Of a DNA stretch of 64,000 bases, positions 1 through 11,590 are shown one piece after another; position 1 is the first letter of the stretch; every line of letters begins with the position of its first letter. The DNA lies in NCBI GenBank assembly GCA_963920525.1, contig OY986435.1, positions 98,970,115 through 99,034,114 on the forward strand, written 5' to 3'. Below the pieces are notes generated by a model. It had not been told where the DNA came from and ran no database searches. It worked only from the letters and a program-made list of their open reading frames with translations. Source of the DNA: Dichetophora obliterata. Taxonomy: Eukaryota; Arthropoda; Insecta; Diptera; Sciomyzidae. Made by a program: the position numbers and the translations under genes.

Positions 1-1029
1 CGTTTTAATATTTGCAAATTCAATGTACCTTTTACATATATATAAAAGCAACAACGGCACATGTGATTCCCAAAAGCGCTATTTCTACCATAACTGGCAA
101 ACTAGGTAAGTTTATTTTTGATGATTTTATATAAGGTTCTGAACTTCGATTCATTGGGAATATACAGAGAGTATTGTGTTCTTAATTAACAAAAGAATTA
201 AAAGACTTAAAATATTCTAAGATATATCCACAAAATATATTAAGTTGAATTGTGGGTAATCTTTTATAAAATATGCTGACCAGGAACTTCATAGAGTTTC
301 AGATTTCTGTTTTTTTAATATATGTGATTTACTCTGTGATTGAACAGTATGGTTAAGTTAAGGTGGAGGCGAGTCTTTTGACAGGCTCACTTAGACTAAA
401 TTATTGGTTCGTTGTGACACCACATAATGAAAGAAGCGAGTAAACAAGTTCAACTTTTGTGTAGGATGTTCTTAATGTGGCAGAAAGCTGTAGAAACATG
501 TGATATTGCATCTGAAGCAAGTGTTATGCCTTGATCTCAGTCATGTTAAGTTACTAAGCGTTCCTTTCCAAAAACTTTCCTACCACCACCAACTGCAACT
601 TTTCGTCGTATATTTATGTGTTTTAAAGTTATTTTGATTAGAAATAAGAAAAGAAAAGTTAAAGCGAAGGACCATGGCCCGGCCAGAACTCGAACCAAGG
701 ATTTGCGCTAGTCATTTTTATTTTGTGCAGGCTGGTACCAGTTAGAAACTAGAAGTTTCGCCAGGTTGTCCTCAACTTGGTTTTTTCAACAGAGATGCGG
801 ACGACCGCTTTTGTGTCGACTGTATCCGGGAATCGAACCAATTAACTTATTTGCTGAGCCATTGTTCATCCGCCCAACATGACCTTGCCAGCGTAGCAGC
901 TCGATTTTAATTCACTTTACTATGTCGATGTCGTCGTGATTACAAAGTGATTACATCATTTGCAGTACTCCCATTTCACAGATTTTACGAAGGATCTTTC
1001 TCTCGCAAGCTCCAAAAAAGGTCTATCAG
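1..1029. other. Non-coding stretch, no gene recognised
   Basis: No long open frame and no recognisable protein similarity on either strand. The base composition is mildly AT-rich. The only structure I can point to is the pair of tRNA-like B boxes listed separately at about 680-880. Confidence 0.5.
680..880 (-). repeat. tRNA-like B-box remnants (possible SINE heads)
   Basis: Read on the minus strand, 826-840 gives GGTTCGATTCCCGG and about 681-700 gives GGTTCGAGTTCTGG, both close to the pol III B-box/T-arm consensus. Upstream of the first, about 850-870, is TGGCTCAGC, which resembles an A box. No full cloverleaf can be drawn. I infer degenerate tRNA-derived SINE heads rather than tRNA genes. 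Confidence 0.3.
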
Positions 1030-2455
1030 AATTACTCAGCTTCCAGGTTTGTGCTGCATGCAACAGTACAGGCACGGTTGGTGACTTATTAAGGGTAACT
1101 TATGGTCGTTGATTTTAATTGTTTTCTTAATTGCCAACTGAGCCCAAAGTAGCATCCGTCATTGTATGGTAAGAGTTGTCATTCGTTTGATCTCAGTCTC
1201 AAATAGACAAAGTCTTTCATAACCTCGAAGGGGGTGTTATCAACAGTGACATGGGTTCCAAGACGCTGGGACTATTTGTTTGTTGACACCAAGTTTTCTT
1301 CCTATCTGCGTTCACTGAAACTTCTTATGAGACGCCACACTCTCTAATGGAGAATTAGATTAATCTGACATTAACTTCGCCCACATTATGATCAATGATG
1401 TCGACGTAAAGATCTGGTCGGTGAAAGTGTTTCTAGTTCTAAACTCACACTGTCATGGTACAAACAGTATGTTTACGATGGGCTTTAGTCTATCAAATAA
1501 TATGCTCGACAGGACATTATATGCGATATTAAGAAAGCTTATTCCACGGTAGTTGGCGCAAGAAATTTAATAGCTTTGTTTTAGATTGGACAAAACACAT
1601 TCCAATCGGTTAGAATGCTTTTTTCTGATCGTATTCCTAGGAGCTCATGAACAGCTTACAACTTCGCCTTCGCTTTAAAACAGCTCAGTAGGTACACCAT
1701 CAATTCTCGCGAGTTTATTGTTTTAAAGCCGAACTATAACTGTCTGGTCTTCATTATAGTCGGGCAGCAGATCTTCAACGCTGTCATTCGTAACTGGTGT
1801 TTCTGGGATACCGTCCCCATTGGCGTGATTGTTGTCAGTGTCGTCATACAGATGCTTAGAAAAGTATTCCCTCCATAATGTCAGTGTATTCTGGATAATT
1901 GTTACCGATTCTGTTTTTATCCCTGCAGGAAGATGCCCTGGTTTTAAAACGGGGGGCCAGAAGTCTTATCTTTTCGAGCCAAATTCCAACCGCCATGCAA
2001 CCAAATTTCAACCTTTTCCCACTCGCAATTGTCTACCTCTTTTTTCGCCTAAAAATACGTCCCTCATCCTTCTTTTTTTCTGCGTATCGCTCCTTAACTC
2101 GCGTTAAAACCGGCTACAAGATGGCTTTGTAGCACGCGTCTTCTTCTGCAGTGACGTTGTGACTCTTCTGGGCGTACCACTGGTTTCAACTATGGCGGTT
2201 GCAGCCAATCACCTCTTTGGCAGCTGCATGCATTGAGTGGTAAACTTGTGTCCACTGCGCTCATGTATCATCGATTGGAGGAGTGATTTTTTAAGCAGGA
2301 GCGAAAGTCGAGTTCCCAAGTATGTTTCGTCAATCAAAACGGGATCAATTTGGTTGGTCTTTTTTTCATTAGCGTACATCCAGGTGGCCTTATGAATATT
2401 GAATAGCTTGAATCTAGTGCACCTTACGACCATGTTTCACGGTGATGTTCTGCAA
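1030..2455 (-). pseudogene. Decayed non-LTR retrotransposon (endonuclease + reverse transcriptase)
   Basis: Read on the minus strand, three blocks appear in the order expected of a non-LTR polyprotein. The C-terminal part of an AP-type endonuclease lies at about 2430-2210, with IHKATW followed by NQIDPVLID where the family has NQIDHVLID. A Lys/Arg-rich linker leads to LWREYF near 1875. Reverse-transcriptase N-terminal motifs follow at about 1740-1400: DGVPTELF, then YRGISLLNIAY, then a block like QCGFRPGKSTTDQIFTL. At about 1260-1090 the frame resumes with DFVYL and CYFGL, which belong downstream of the catalytic core, so the palm with its YxDD motif is deleted. Many stops and frameshifts make this a dead copy. 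The family is a widespread arthropod non-LTR lineage; I cannot assign the clade from the sequence alone. No target duplication was found. Confidence 0.75.
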
Positions 2456-3677
2456 CTGACCGTTTTGCCAAATGTTTTCCTAGTAAATAGCCCCGAAATA
2501 AAATAAGCCAAAAAAATTAGATAAGCCCCAAAAAAAAATGTCCATTTCCATTAAACTATTTTTGGGGACAATTTCTCAAATTTTGGATATTTCACTTTTT
2601 TCTTGAGTCTTATTTCATTATGATGAAATAGTCAAGAAAAGTCAACTTTGCGTACAAGGGCAAATAATTTCAAAACAATAAAAAGTTGATTTGCCCTTAA
2701 CGTATATTAAAGCACACAAATCACAGTGGTATATTATTTATTTATTTAAGTCTTTGGAGAAGTAATTCCTTACAGACTAAGATTAACAAAATTTGTTATA
2801 ATATAACATATAGTACTAAATTAAAAATAAACTATTTAACAAAGATTTAAATCAAATTTTCGATATTGAGAAATTAAACTAAACTCGAAGCGATAAGTCA
2901 TTATATAAGGACAGAGCTCTATGAATCGGTTAATTAGATCTATGAAATTGTATATAGAATAATTTAAAACGCCGCAACTGTCTTGAAAGAATATTAAAAT
3001 TTATTGAAGCCAAAAGAGAAAGACTATTAATGTTACCTGAGTTAAGATCATAAATTACAATTAGAGATTGAACTTTCCTTCCTGTCTCTAATGTTTTTAT
3101 GCCTAAAAGCCTCATAAATGGAGGAAGATCATCGTGATGGTATAACTAGCGAAGAGCTATTGAAAACATTTACTCTTTAACGGATATTTCCTTTCGTTTT
3201 TGATCTTATGAATAAAAAGTCATAAAAATGTGGGGCTTATTTAATTTTCCATATGGTTGTTATTTCATTGCATTTGGGCATTCAAATCAACAAATTTTGA
3301 CTTGATGCGGATTTTGTCAAGCCGTTCGTTCGTTTACAGGTGTAAACGTAGTCTCTGGCTTTATATATTTCCAAGATATCAATCAGTTGGATGGTGGCAC
3401 CTTTCTAAATAAGAGTTTGAACATTCCAGGTGCATATCCGTTAATCATTTTAATTTTTCTTTAGTTGGCTCATGGCAGAACTATCGAAGGTAGATGCATT
3501 TCGGACTGCGTTCTCTTTCTCATATCCAAAATTGTCAACGTCATTTTTTTGCAAATAAGAACAAAAGGAAATCAATGGTCACACTCAGCGGAGTCAACAG
3601 TTGGTAACTGACTGTTGTGTTAAAATTCCTTGAGAAACCTTTGCAATTAAATTATATACATAATTTATTTATGTATT

Positions 3678-3728
<51 letters not shown>

Positions 3729-4797
3729 TTGAATTATGATGGTGTACAGTAAGACTTAGGTCTTTTTTAGTAATTCATTGGAGTGTAAAAATTCGGCATT
3801 TTATAAACTTTAACTTAAAACTAACATTTGCTTAGAACTATTTAAAATAACTATTAAAAAAACGAATACAATACGAAATGATAAATTATTTGAAATAAAA
3901 GAGATAATTAGAACTAGGAATTATATGACTTAAATAAATTATTAATTATTAATATTATTAAGAGTAACTAGGTGCGTGTGAGCTCTAAAAGTGTTCTATA
4001 GGTGAATAATATGCAGTTAAAGCCATACCGCAGCTTTGTTTGCTGCTAGTTGCTTTTAATTTTAGATAAAATGCTCGATATATGATTTTTTTTACCATTT
4101 TGAGCTCTAATACTTTATACAGCTCTTTAAAGGATTTTATAAAATCAGCAAAACAGCAGAACTCGAAAACTTACTACTTTCTCTGTAAAGGCTCTTCTAA
4201 AGTAATAAACATAACTATAGAGCTGTTTTGAAACCCGTAGATTCAGTATAATGTTTGCTTTAAAAAGTATTTTTGTATTGCATTTTTAAAGCAAATAGAT
4301 GTAAAATACTGGAAATTAATGCAATAAATTTTTTGGGAATAACAAGAAGAAATTAAAAAAATCTGATAAAGAGCTTCTTTGAAAAAATGGCGATCTTAAT
4401 AAAAATAGAAAATCTTGGGAGTTGAACAAAGCTAAATATAATAGTTTACAATATTATTTTAAACAAAATTAATGATTTCTATACTATTTATATTTAAGAA
4501 TAAAGTATTTAAATCATTTTTAGTTAACTTTAAAGAATGTTAAAAATTTTCTAACTATTTTTAAATAATAAACATTTCTTAATTGCAATTATTTTTTTAG
4601 CCCGTTGTAGTTTTTCGAAGTACTACATTCACGTTTCCGATAAATTCAAAAGCGCACCGAAATTCACAGCATGTAACGAATACACGAACATATCATTTCA
4701 TTACATTATTATTTCTTTAATTTATTTGTCATTCTAATCATCACAAACACTTACCAAATTTTATATATATATTGAGTTTATTTTTAACACATACATA
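2456..4797. other. AT-rich non-coding stretch with a microsatellite
   Basis: Nothing gene-like is visible here. The region is AT-rich, with homopolymer runs near 2500-2550 and the TTTA microsatellite listed separately. Short open frames, such as 2930-3115 on the minus strand, show no recognisable similarity. Confidence 0.5.
3677..3730. repeat. (TTTA)n microsatellite
   Basis: An uninterrupted run of about 13 TTTA units, preceded by imperfect units from about 3661. Confidence 0.9.
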
Positions 4798-4804
4798 CTT
4801 AAAC

Positions 4805-5674
4805 CAACGAGTATATATCTATAAGAGATTTCACTCGTCGCTCGTTATTTTTTACTCGCCGATATTAGCCATCCATCGTCAGGATAGGGTATTTTGATGG
4901 GACATTTATTTTATACCCCTTCAAAAGTGCGAGTTTGTTTACATTTTGTTTTCTATATTTTGATCATTTTGGCTGCGTGCACAAGGGAGCAAAAAGATCG
5001 GTATTTTTTAATGTGCTTGCTTGTTTCTTCTTATTTGAATATCTGAAGATATATTGCAAATTTTATTAATGAAAATAAAATTTTACAGCTTCTTATTTGC
5101 ATGTGCATGGTTGCCGAATTTATTTTGTTTACAGTTGGACATTTTTGTTGTGATTTTGTTGTAGCTATATTTTGCTTGCTGCTGCAGACAAGGATTTTTA
5201 GATATTTCATAAGTTGAATAGAAAGACAGAATTCTAGTTCGGCTAATGAATAATTATTGGATAATAAAAAACTGTAGCAATAAAATAGAATTGGTCTAGC
5301 AGTATTTAATAACTTTAAAATAAAACAAAGAAATATTGTAGATTTAATAAATGAGAATAAAAGTTATATTTGATACAAATTTCACAGGTTTTTATATATA
5401 TGTATATGTGTTTTTTCTTCCATCTTCTTTAGTTTGATTCTAGCTGGACATTTTCCTTGTAGCAATATTTTGCTTGCTACTTTGGATACACAACCATAAT
5501 TTTTAGATACTTTATTAAATCAATAAAAAGGTGAAATTCTGATGATTCGGCTAATGAAATAATTATTAGTCAGGACTTGAAAAGTTTTTTTTTAACAAAA
5601 ATACTTTTGATAAATAAAATTAACTAGAATTAACAAAATACAAAATACTTGAATTAACCAAATTTCTTCAAAAT
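4805..5674 (+). repeat. Left terminal inverted repeat of the 3.2-kb element
   Basis: Matches the reverse complement of 7127-7988 with only scattered substitutions and a few small indels. The similarity ends at the AAATTTCTTCAAAAT block. Confidence 0.9.
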
Positions 5675-6609
5675 CAAAGAAGAATTTATTGTATAAAGAT
5701 ATTCTCCGACAGACGTTGTCCTGCCACCGCCTTACTGCCATATATGAATTTTCATGCTAATCGGAAAAAAACATTTTGTTTTCACCATTTTCAGTATAGT
5801 TGCCGAACGTATCTATATAAGCTATATTACAAAATTTTAGTCTAATACAACCAAAACCGTCCAAAATATGACATTTGTGTTGATTTGTAGGCGGTAAAAG
5901 AGGGTGTGGTAAAATATTTTTCCCTTAAACCATCTAGAACTCAAAACAAATCGAGTGCCAAAATTTGAGCTTAATTTACTTTATACCTATCGTTTTAATA
6001 TTTTAAGTGTATTAAAATGTAGAACTAATTTTAATAAATAAATTTACAATTTTCGTAATCAATTTATACTAACACTTTTTACAAATTTAACAAAATTTAA
6101 TACTTTTGAATGCTTGCATTAAAATTTATTCCAAGATTTCTAACCATGAAGGTAGTGTATTATTTTAAAAAATTAATAAAAATAAAAATAAATAGAATAT
6201 ATGTATATTAGACTGTCTCACTTTTTCAACGTTTCTCAAATGGTCCCCGGGTCACGTTGATTTCTGATTCTACTCTTGAAAACATGAATTATGGTATATA
6301 ACACTTTAATATCAACTAACGGTAATATATTTTCGAAAAAACAAGAAATTTTTTCTTTAGTATTTTTCAAAATAATTGCCAAAAACAACGGGGTTCGCAC
6401 GGGACAAAAACGGAAGTTTTTTTCGAGGACAACAACTCAAGCGCCGAATTCAGCGAAGTCTGAAGGAATATTTCAAAGAGTTTATTTTATGGATATTGTG
6501 CATTGGTGTTTCTTTTAAATTGCTTTTATTTTACCCAATAATATTTAACACTTATTTTTTAATTTAATATTAAGCTCGGTCGCACGGGACAGGTCGCACG
6601 GGACAGTTT

Positions 6610-6985
6610 TTTCCATTGCAATTTAATTGGGTAATTAAGTAATTAGGTAGTTAAGTAATTATGTAATTAGGTAATTAAAAACAAATTCAATATATTTTCC
6701 TTTAATTGCATCAAACATTTTTTCATTATCTTTAGCCAATGCCTTCCATTTTTAATAAAACAAAAATGTTTATGAAACATTTACTAAACACTTACGAAAA
6801 AGAAAAACTACATTTGTGAAACAGTGCAGACGATGTGATCATCATGGTTAATAATTTTATGTACAAATTGCTTAAATTAATAAAATTAAAATGTTTCTCT
6901 TAGATAATATCATAAAATAATAAGTTTTTAATAAGTTTTAATTTTTTGGTCACGGTAGACTTTCCTGTGGAAATACCCATATATT
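6610..6985 (+). repeat. Dispersed repeat shared with 35333-35680
   Basis: This ~370-bp block is clearly homologous to 35333-35680. Both copies contain stacked AATTAGGTAATTAAG-like units, the phrase TAGCCAATGCCTTCCAT, and an end reading CACGGTAGAC followed by a variant of GAAATGCCCATA. In each copy the block is preceded by short repeated words, CGCACGGGAC here (about 6398, 6581 and 6595) and CGTTACGTTACT at 35284-35310. It is probably a MITE nested in, or captured by, the 3.2-kb element. Confidence 0.75.
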
Positions 6986-7126
6986 TTAATTTTATTTCAA
7001 ATCGAATATTTTTTAGCCTATGGCGTAAGAAAAACTTTTAAAAGTAGGGCAACCTTAATGTACATTTACACAAAAAACAGTATATACATATATTGTATTT
7101 ATTTTTATTTTCCTTAATTTCTTAGA

Positions 7127-7988
7127 CCAATTTTGAAGAAATTTGGTGTTTGTATTTTGTTAATTCAAGTTAATTTTATTTATCAAAAGTATTTTTGTTA
7201 AAAAAAAATTTTTCAAGTCCTGACTAATAATTATTTCATTAGCCGAATCATCAGAATTTCACCTTTTTATTGATTTAATAAAGTATCTAAAAATTATGGT
7301 TGTGTATCCAAAGTAGCAAGCAAAATATTGCTACAAGGAAAATGTCCAGCTAGAATCAAACTAAAGAAGATGGAAGAAAAAACACATATACATATATATA
7401 AAAACCTGTGAAATTTGTATCAAATATAACTTTTATTCTCATTTATTAAATCTACAATATTTCTTTGTTTTATTTTAAAGTTATTAAATACTGCTAGACC
7501 AATTCTATTTTATTGCTACAGTTTTTTATTATCCAATAATTATTCATTAGCCGAACTAGAATTCTGTCTTTCTATTCAACTTATGAAATATCTAAAAATC
7601 CTTGTCTGCAGCAGCAACCAAAATATAGCTACAACAAAATCACAACAAAAATGTCCAACTGTAAACAAAATAAATTCGGCAACCATGCACATGCAAATAA
7701 GAAGCTGTAAAATTTTATTTTCATTAATAAAATTTGCAATATATCTTCAGATATTCAAATAAGAAGAAACAAGCAAGCACATTAAAAAATACCGATCTTT
7801 TTGCTCCCTTGTGCACGCAGCCAAAATGATCAAAATATAGAAAACAAAATGTAAACAAACTCGCACTTTTGAAGGGGTATAAAATAAATGTCCCATCAAA
7901 ATACCCTATCCTGACGATGGATGGCTAATATCGGCGAGTAAAAAATAACGAGCGACGAGTGAAATCTCTTATAGATATATACTCGTTG
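7127..7988 (-). repeat. Right terminal inverted repeat of the 3.2-kb element
   Basis: Reverse-complement partner of 4805-5674. It begins at ATTTTGAAGAAATTT and ends at ACTCGTTG, immediately before the CTTAAAC duplication. Confidence 0.9.
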
Positions 7989-7995
7989 CTTAAAC

Positions 7996-9034
7996 GAAGA
8001 AGAAAAAAAAAGCTTTGCAAGAGCTCTTATTTGGGTTTGGCAAAGATTCTTTTAAAAGCTCGCAGCTACTTGCACTCTTCATATGAAGCAAAATAGTGCT
8101 TTTAAACTCAAGAAAGTAGCCTTATATATTCTCTGCAAGAGCTTTAGTAGCGCGAATAAAGCTATAGTTGATGCTTACTGCTATATAAGGTGGCATATAT
8201 AATATATAATATGGCATAATATATAATATGGCTAAAATTGTTACTAAGGAATTAAAAAATTATAAAAACTAAATTAAATAATTTTAAACTTTTTTAAGTT
8301 TTAGAGAACTACAAATTCAGAGAAAAACATTGCTCACTAAGGTATCGCTACCACAACAGTTCACAACAATTGACTCCGCTGAATGCTTCCAATTTTTACT
8401 TTCTCATCGTTTTCAGATTTTCTATGAGCTGTTGTCAACTTCGTTTTGACAGTTTTGGCAGTCTGCCTCTCCAAAATGCATATACCTTCTTATTCTACCA
8501 TGAGTTGGCTTCAGATTTTTGGATTATTTTTCTCTTGTTCTTCAGTTGTTTACAGTTGATAAAAAAGTTAAAAAATATGACAAATTCATTAAAACTTGTG
8601 TAGAATGTTCTCAATTCAACACTCAAATAAAATTAATGAATTAATGAAACGAATAAAAAATAAGTCTTATTCAACTATAAATATTCAGTGGCCAACTTGT
8701 TTTGATCTGAAACAAATCAATTTTGGATGAAATTTTAATTTTATTAGATTTTAATTTTATACTATGCAGGGTTTTCGTGCACTTTCATAACTAAGGCCGC
8801 CCAAAAAAATAGTTTCTATGTTTTTCCCAATTCTTTTTTATACTGTTAGGCAGGAAGTCGCTTAGTATGTATTAAGGCCAATTGAGGTTACTGATTTAGG
8901 CTAACTTCAGATCATGTAACTTTCAACATTCAAAAATTATCATAGCATCTTTATGAACCAACTTGGTTCGTTGCATTCTATAGCTTTTTTTTACTACTTT
9001 GTCCGAATGTGTATGAGCAACAATTAAATTATAG
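7996..9034. other. Non-coding; upstream intron or flank of the SR-rich gene
   Basis: No exon recognised. About 8180-8235 is a TATAATATATAATATGG-type low-complexity repeat. About 8420-8500 carries a phrase, CAACTTCGTTTTGACAG, that recurs in inverted form at 18290 and partly at 18645, so it belongs to a dispersed repeat. The exon that should precede 9035 was not found. Confidence 0.4.
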
Positions 9035-10446
9035 GCTTGGCAGCTTACGACGACTCTTCCAGTGACACCAGCGAATCGGTAGCTTTAGAATCGATAAACA
9101 ACGATGATTGCATCGATTCTGAGGAAGAAATTAGGGTATGCTTTATACATATTTAAAAATGTTTTTATACAATATTTTTTTTTGCAGGCAAGCATAAGAA
9201 CAAAACGTAAAGCTTTTTCTAAAACATCGGAAGAGATTGAAGAACAAATTTCCGAATCAGCTTTGCAAGAAGAACAAAAACTAAAATACTACTTGCAACA
9301 AGACGAGGAACAACAAAAACTCCAGAAGCAGATAGAGCAAGAAAGTCAGCTTGAATTAGAACGAGCAAAAACTAGTAGTAATAGTAGCAAGGGTCCAACA
9401 ACATATACAAGTGGTAAAGGTTATGAAAAGGAATTTGGTGAGACATCTCAATCAAAGTTACAACTCTCGAACGGTGCGTCAGTTCTTAAAAACTATTTGT
9501 TTCAATTAAATATTTTTATTTCTATTCCTGCCAAGTCAAAATCGAAAATTAATATTTTCCGAATAGATTAATAAAAAATATTTGTTTGCTCATGTATTGA
9601 ATGTAAAGTTATACTTTTTACTAACCATCAGCCAAATTACTTTATTAATGTAAGCTTAATTTGTGATTCTATAAAAAATTTTGTATACATATTTTTTTAA
9701 ATTATTTTTCTTTTTTTTTTTAAAAAAAAAGAAATGACGTAAATATTTGTTTTTTTTTTTATTAACCAGGCAAGCGACAAAAAGACCGCACAACAAGATT
9801 TAGCGATAATAAAGACTCTAGAGGTGCAACCATTGTGACAGCAGCAGATTATATCTCTCATTATAAATGCAGTCAAATCGAAACTGCTGCTCAAAAAATT
9901 AATTCTGTCGTTTTACATACACCAGCCGATGGATCTAATAGAACTTCAACAGAGATAACATCCAGATCTATAGATGCAGCAGCTAGTAGTGCATTTCCAA
10001 CAGTTCAAGGAAGTTTAGGTAAACCTAGTAGAGGGAAGTCATATAAAAAGAAGCATCGAAAATCTTCAAATCACTCTAGTGACAATAACGACTCTAGTTC
10101 AGACGACTTGGATTCCTCGGAAACATCGAATTCTTCGCATAGTTCTTCAAAACACAGCCGCTCATCTTCTTTAAAGCATAAAAGCCATCAAGATCAGATC
10201 AGCTCAAGTTCTTCCACAAAAATGTCAAATCGCGATAGGTATTATTATGGTCCCAAAAGTAGCAGTCGTAGATATCGTTCTAGCGATTCCGATAACTATT
10301 ATGAGGACAAGCATTATAGTTCGAGAAAATATCACAAACATCGATCCTCGCATCGCAGGGATTATCATCATGAACGCAAAAGCGAGCGTTCGAGATCCAG
10401 ATCTCGTTCAAGATCAAGTTACTCTTCTAGTAGACGTAGGCATTAA
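9035..10446 (+). CDS. Ser/Arg-rich (RS-domain) nuclear protein, 3' exons; 5' end not found
   Basis: I assemble three exons: 9035-9135, 9188-9473 and 9770-10446. The introns are GT-AG at 9136-9187 (52 bp) and 9474-9769. The frame stays open across both junctions, phase 0 then phase 1. The first visible exon gives an acidic Ser-rich stretch starting LAAYDDSSSDTSES. The second is a Glu/Gln-rich segment of probable coiled coil, about residues 35-130 of the visible part. The third begins GKRQKDRTTRF and ends in a long Ser-rich tract, Tyr/His/Arg-rich repeats and a final RSRSRSRSRSSYSSSRRRH before TAA. RS tails of this type are typical of splicing or mRNA-processing factors in nuclear speckles; that role is inferred, and I do not recognise the orthologue. 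Position 9035 follows an ATAG acceptor with no start codon, so at least one upstream exon is missing. The 3' UTR has an AATAAA at 10754. Confidence 0.8.
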
Positions 10447-10753
10447 TTGTTTTTAAGTTTTTCAAGAAAGCGTTTTCAAAAGAGTTATTTTTTTCATTTT
10501 CTTGTAACTAATTTAGAATTTTATTAATCTTAATTTAAATGTGGCTTTCAGAACTAGTCATATCAGAGAAATGTTTTTGTATGCCTGTGGCATATTAAAC
10601 ACAAGATCTTATATGAACGGATCTTACATTTCGATAACTCGATGCTATAAAAATTGATTTTTATTTTTAATTTATTTAGTTTTGTGTATAAAAAAGAAGT
10701 ACAAGTTATTTTTAAAAATTTGATTTAAATACTGATACGTATCTTTGGTCTTA

Positions 10754-10759
10754 AATAAA
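10754..10759 (+). promoter_or_regulatory. Polyadenylation signal of the SR-rich gene
   Basis: AATAAA lies about 308 bp after the stop codon in an AT-rich 3' UTR, with T-rich sequence just downstream. It is the first clear signal on the strand after 10446. Confidence 0.5.
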
Positions 10760-10965
10760 TAAAAAAATAATTAATAATTGTACTTTTATTATAACCATCA
10801 ATGTTGTAATCAGGGGTTGGAAATAAACTGTACGAAAAAACTAACTCTACATCTGCGAAAGAAAACAGTTTCACTATCTCCTTAGGTTTGGATCTTTGTT
10901 ACAAACAGAAATGCATACCAAATCGAGCAGTGAAGTTGATATTAGCTGCATTCCCGTGGCACAAG

Positions 10966-11300
10966 AGGTCTGTTTCCGTACTCACACTCTGTGACTTGTG
11001 AGTCACTATTTTCTTTTTCCGTACTTTTTGTGTAAGAAATGCGAGAAGAAGAACAAGCATAAAATCGCTCTCGAGCACAGAATGTGCACAGAGCAGAGAA
11101 TTGCAATGAGTATCCGACAGAATTCGGATACTCAAATCATACCCAAATGTCGTGCTGTTCTCAATTCTATCCATACTTAATAATATGTGTAAAATACTTA
11201 TAGGCATTCGGCTCATTAGCATTTTTTCGGGTATAAGTAAATTCTCATATCCGAGAGCGGCGTGACCCGAACCACTTCGAGTCGTTTTCAATGAGTGCGT
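10966..11300. repeat. Partial copy of the 'GGTCTGTTTCCGTACT' MITE
   Basis: Begins AGGTCTGTTTCCGTACTC, the same end found at 25770 and, inverted, near 14565-14592 and 26265-26283. It shares internal words such as AGAAGAACAAGCATAA with those copies. The right boundary is not resolved. Open frames across it on both strands look non-coding because the same DNA is dispersed in the window. Confidence 0.55.
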
Positions 11301-11590
11301 TGAGTAAGTTTATTACAAAGGCGCTCGATCCGAATGTATTTTGAGTGTACTCTGAGTACTGCTCCTTCTCCGCCAACGTCTCTTAGCGTTAATTAGTTTT
11401 TTTTTGCGTATGCACTTTTCGTAAGTACTTGTCTTCAGGCCATGTGAGCTCTCATTTTTTGTTTGTTTTTTCTCGAAAACTCGTTCTTGGTATTTTATTG
11501 TTGCACTCTATGGAGAAAAAACAATAACAACGCTTGTGATTTTGGTTTGCTAGACATAAACAAAAATAAAACAAAATCAAAAGGCCGGCG

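Larger units (their letters stand above)
4805..7988. mobile_element. 3.2-kb non-autonomous DNA element with very long terminal inverted repeats
   Basis: The two ends are inverted copies of each other for about 865 bp, from CAACGAGTATATATC at 4805 to its complement ending at 7988. The element is flanked by a 7-bp direct repeat, CTTAAAC, at 4798-4804 and 7989-7995, which I read as the target-site duplication. The ~1.45-kb core (5675-7126) has no transposase-like frame. A 7-bp duplication is unusual: hAT uses 8 bp, and P-type elements use 7-8 bp (ProtoP/1360-like elements are, to my knowledge, reported with 7). A P-superfamily or fold-back origin is therefore possible but unproven. The arms have diverged little, which suggests recent insertion or gene conversion. 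Confidence 0.9.

Noticed and set aside
3677..3730. CRISPR-like or structured array
   Set aside because: It is a simple TTTA microsatellite with no spacers; no CRISPR array exists in this eukaryotic window.
10899..11291. 130-residue minus-strand frame next to the SR-rich gene
   Set aside because: It overlaps a dispersed MITE found elsewhere in the window, has no family resemblance and no conserved splice context.
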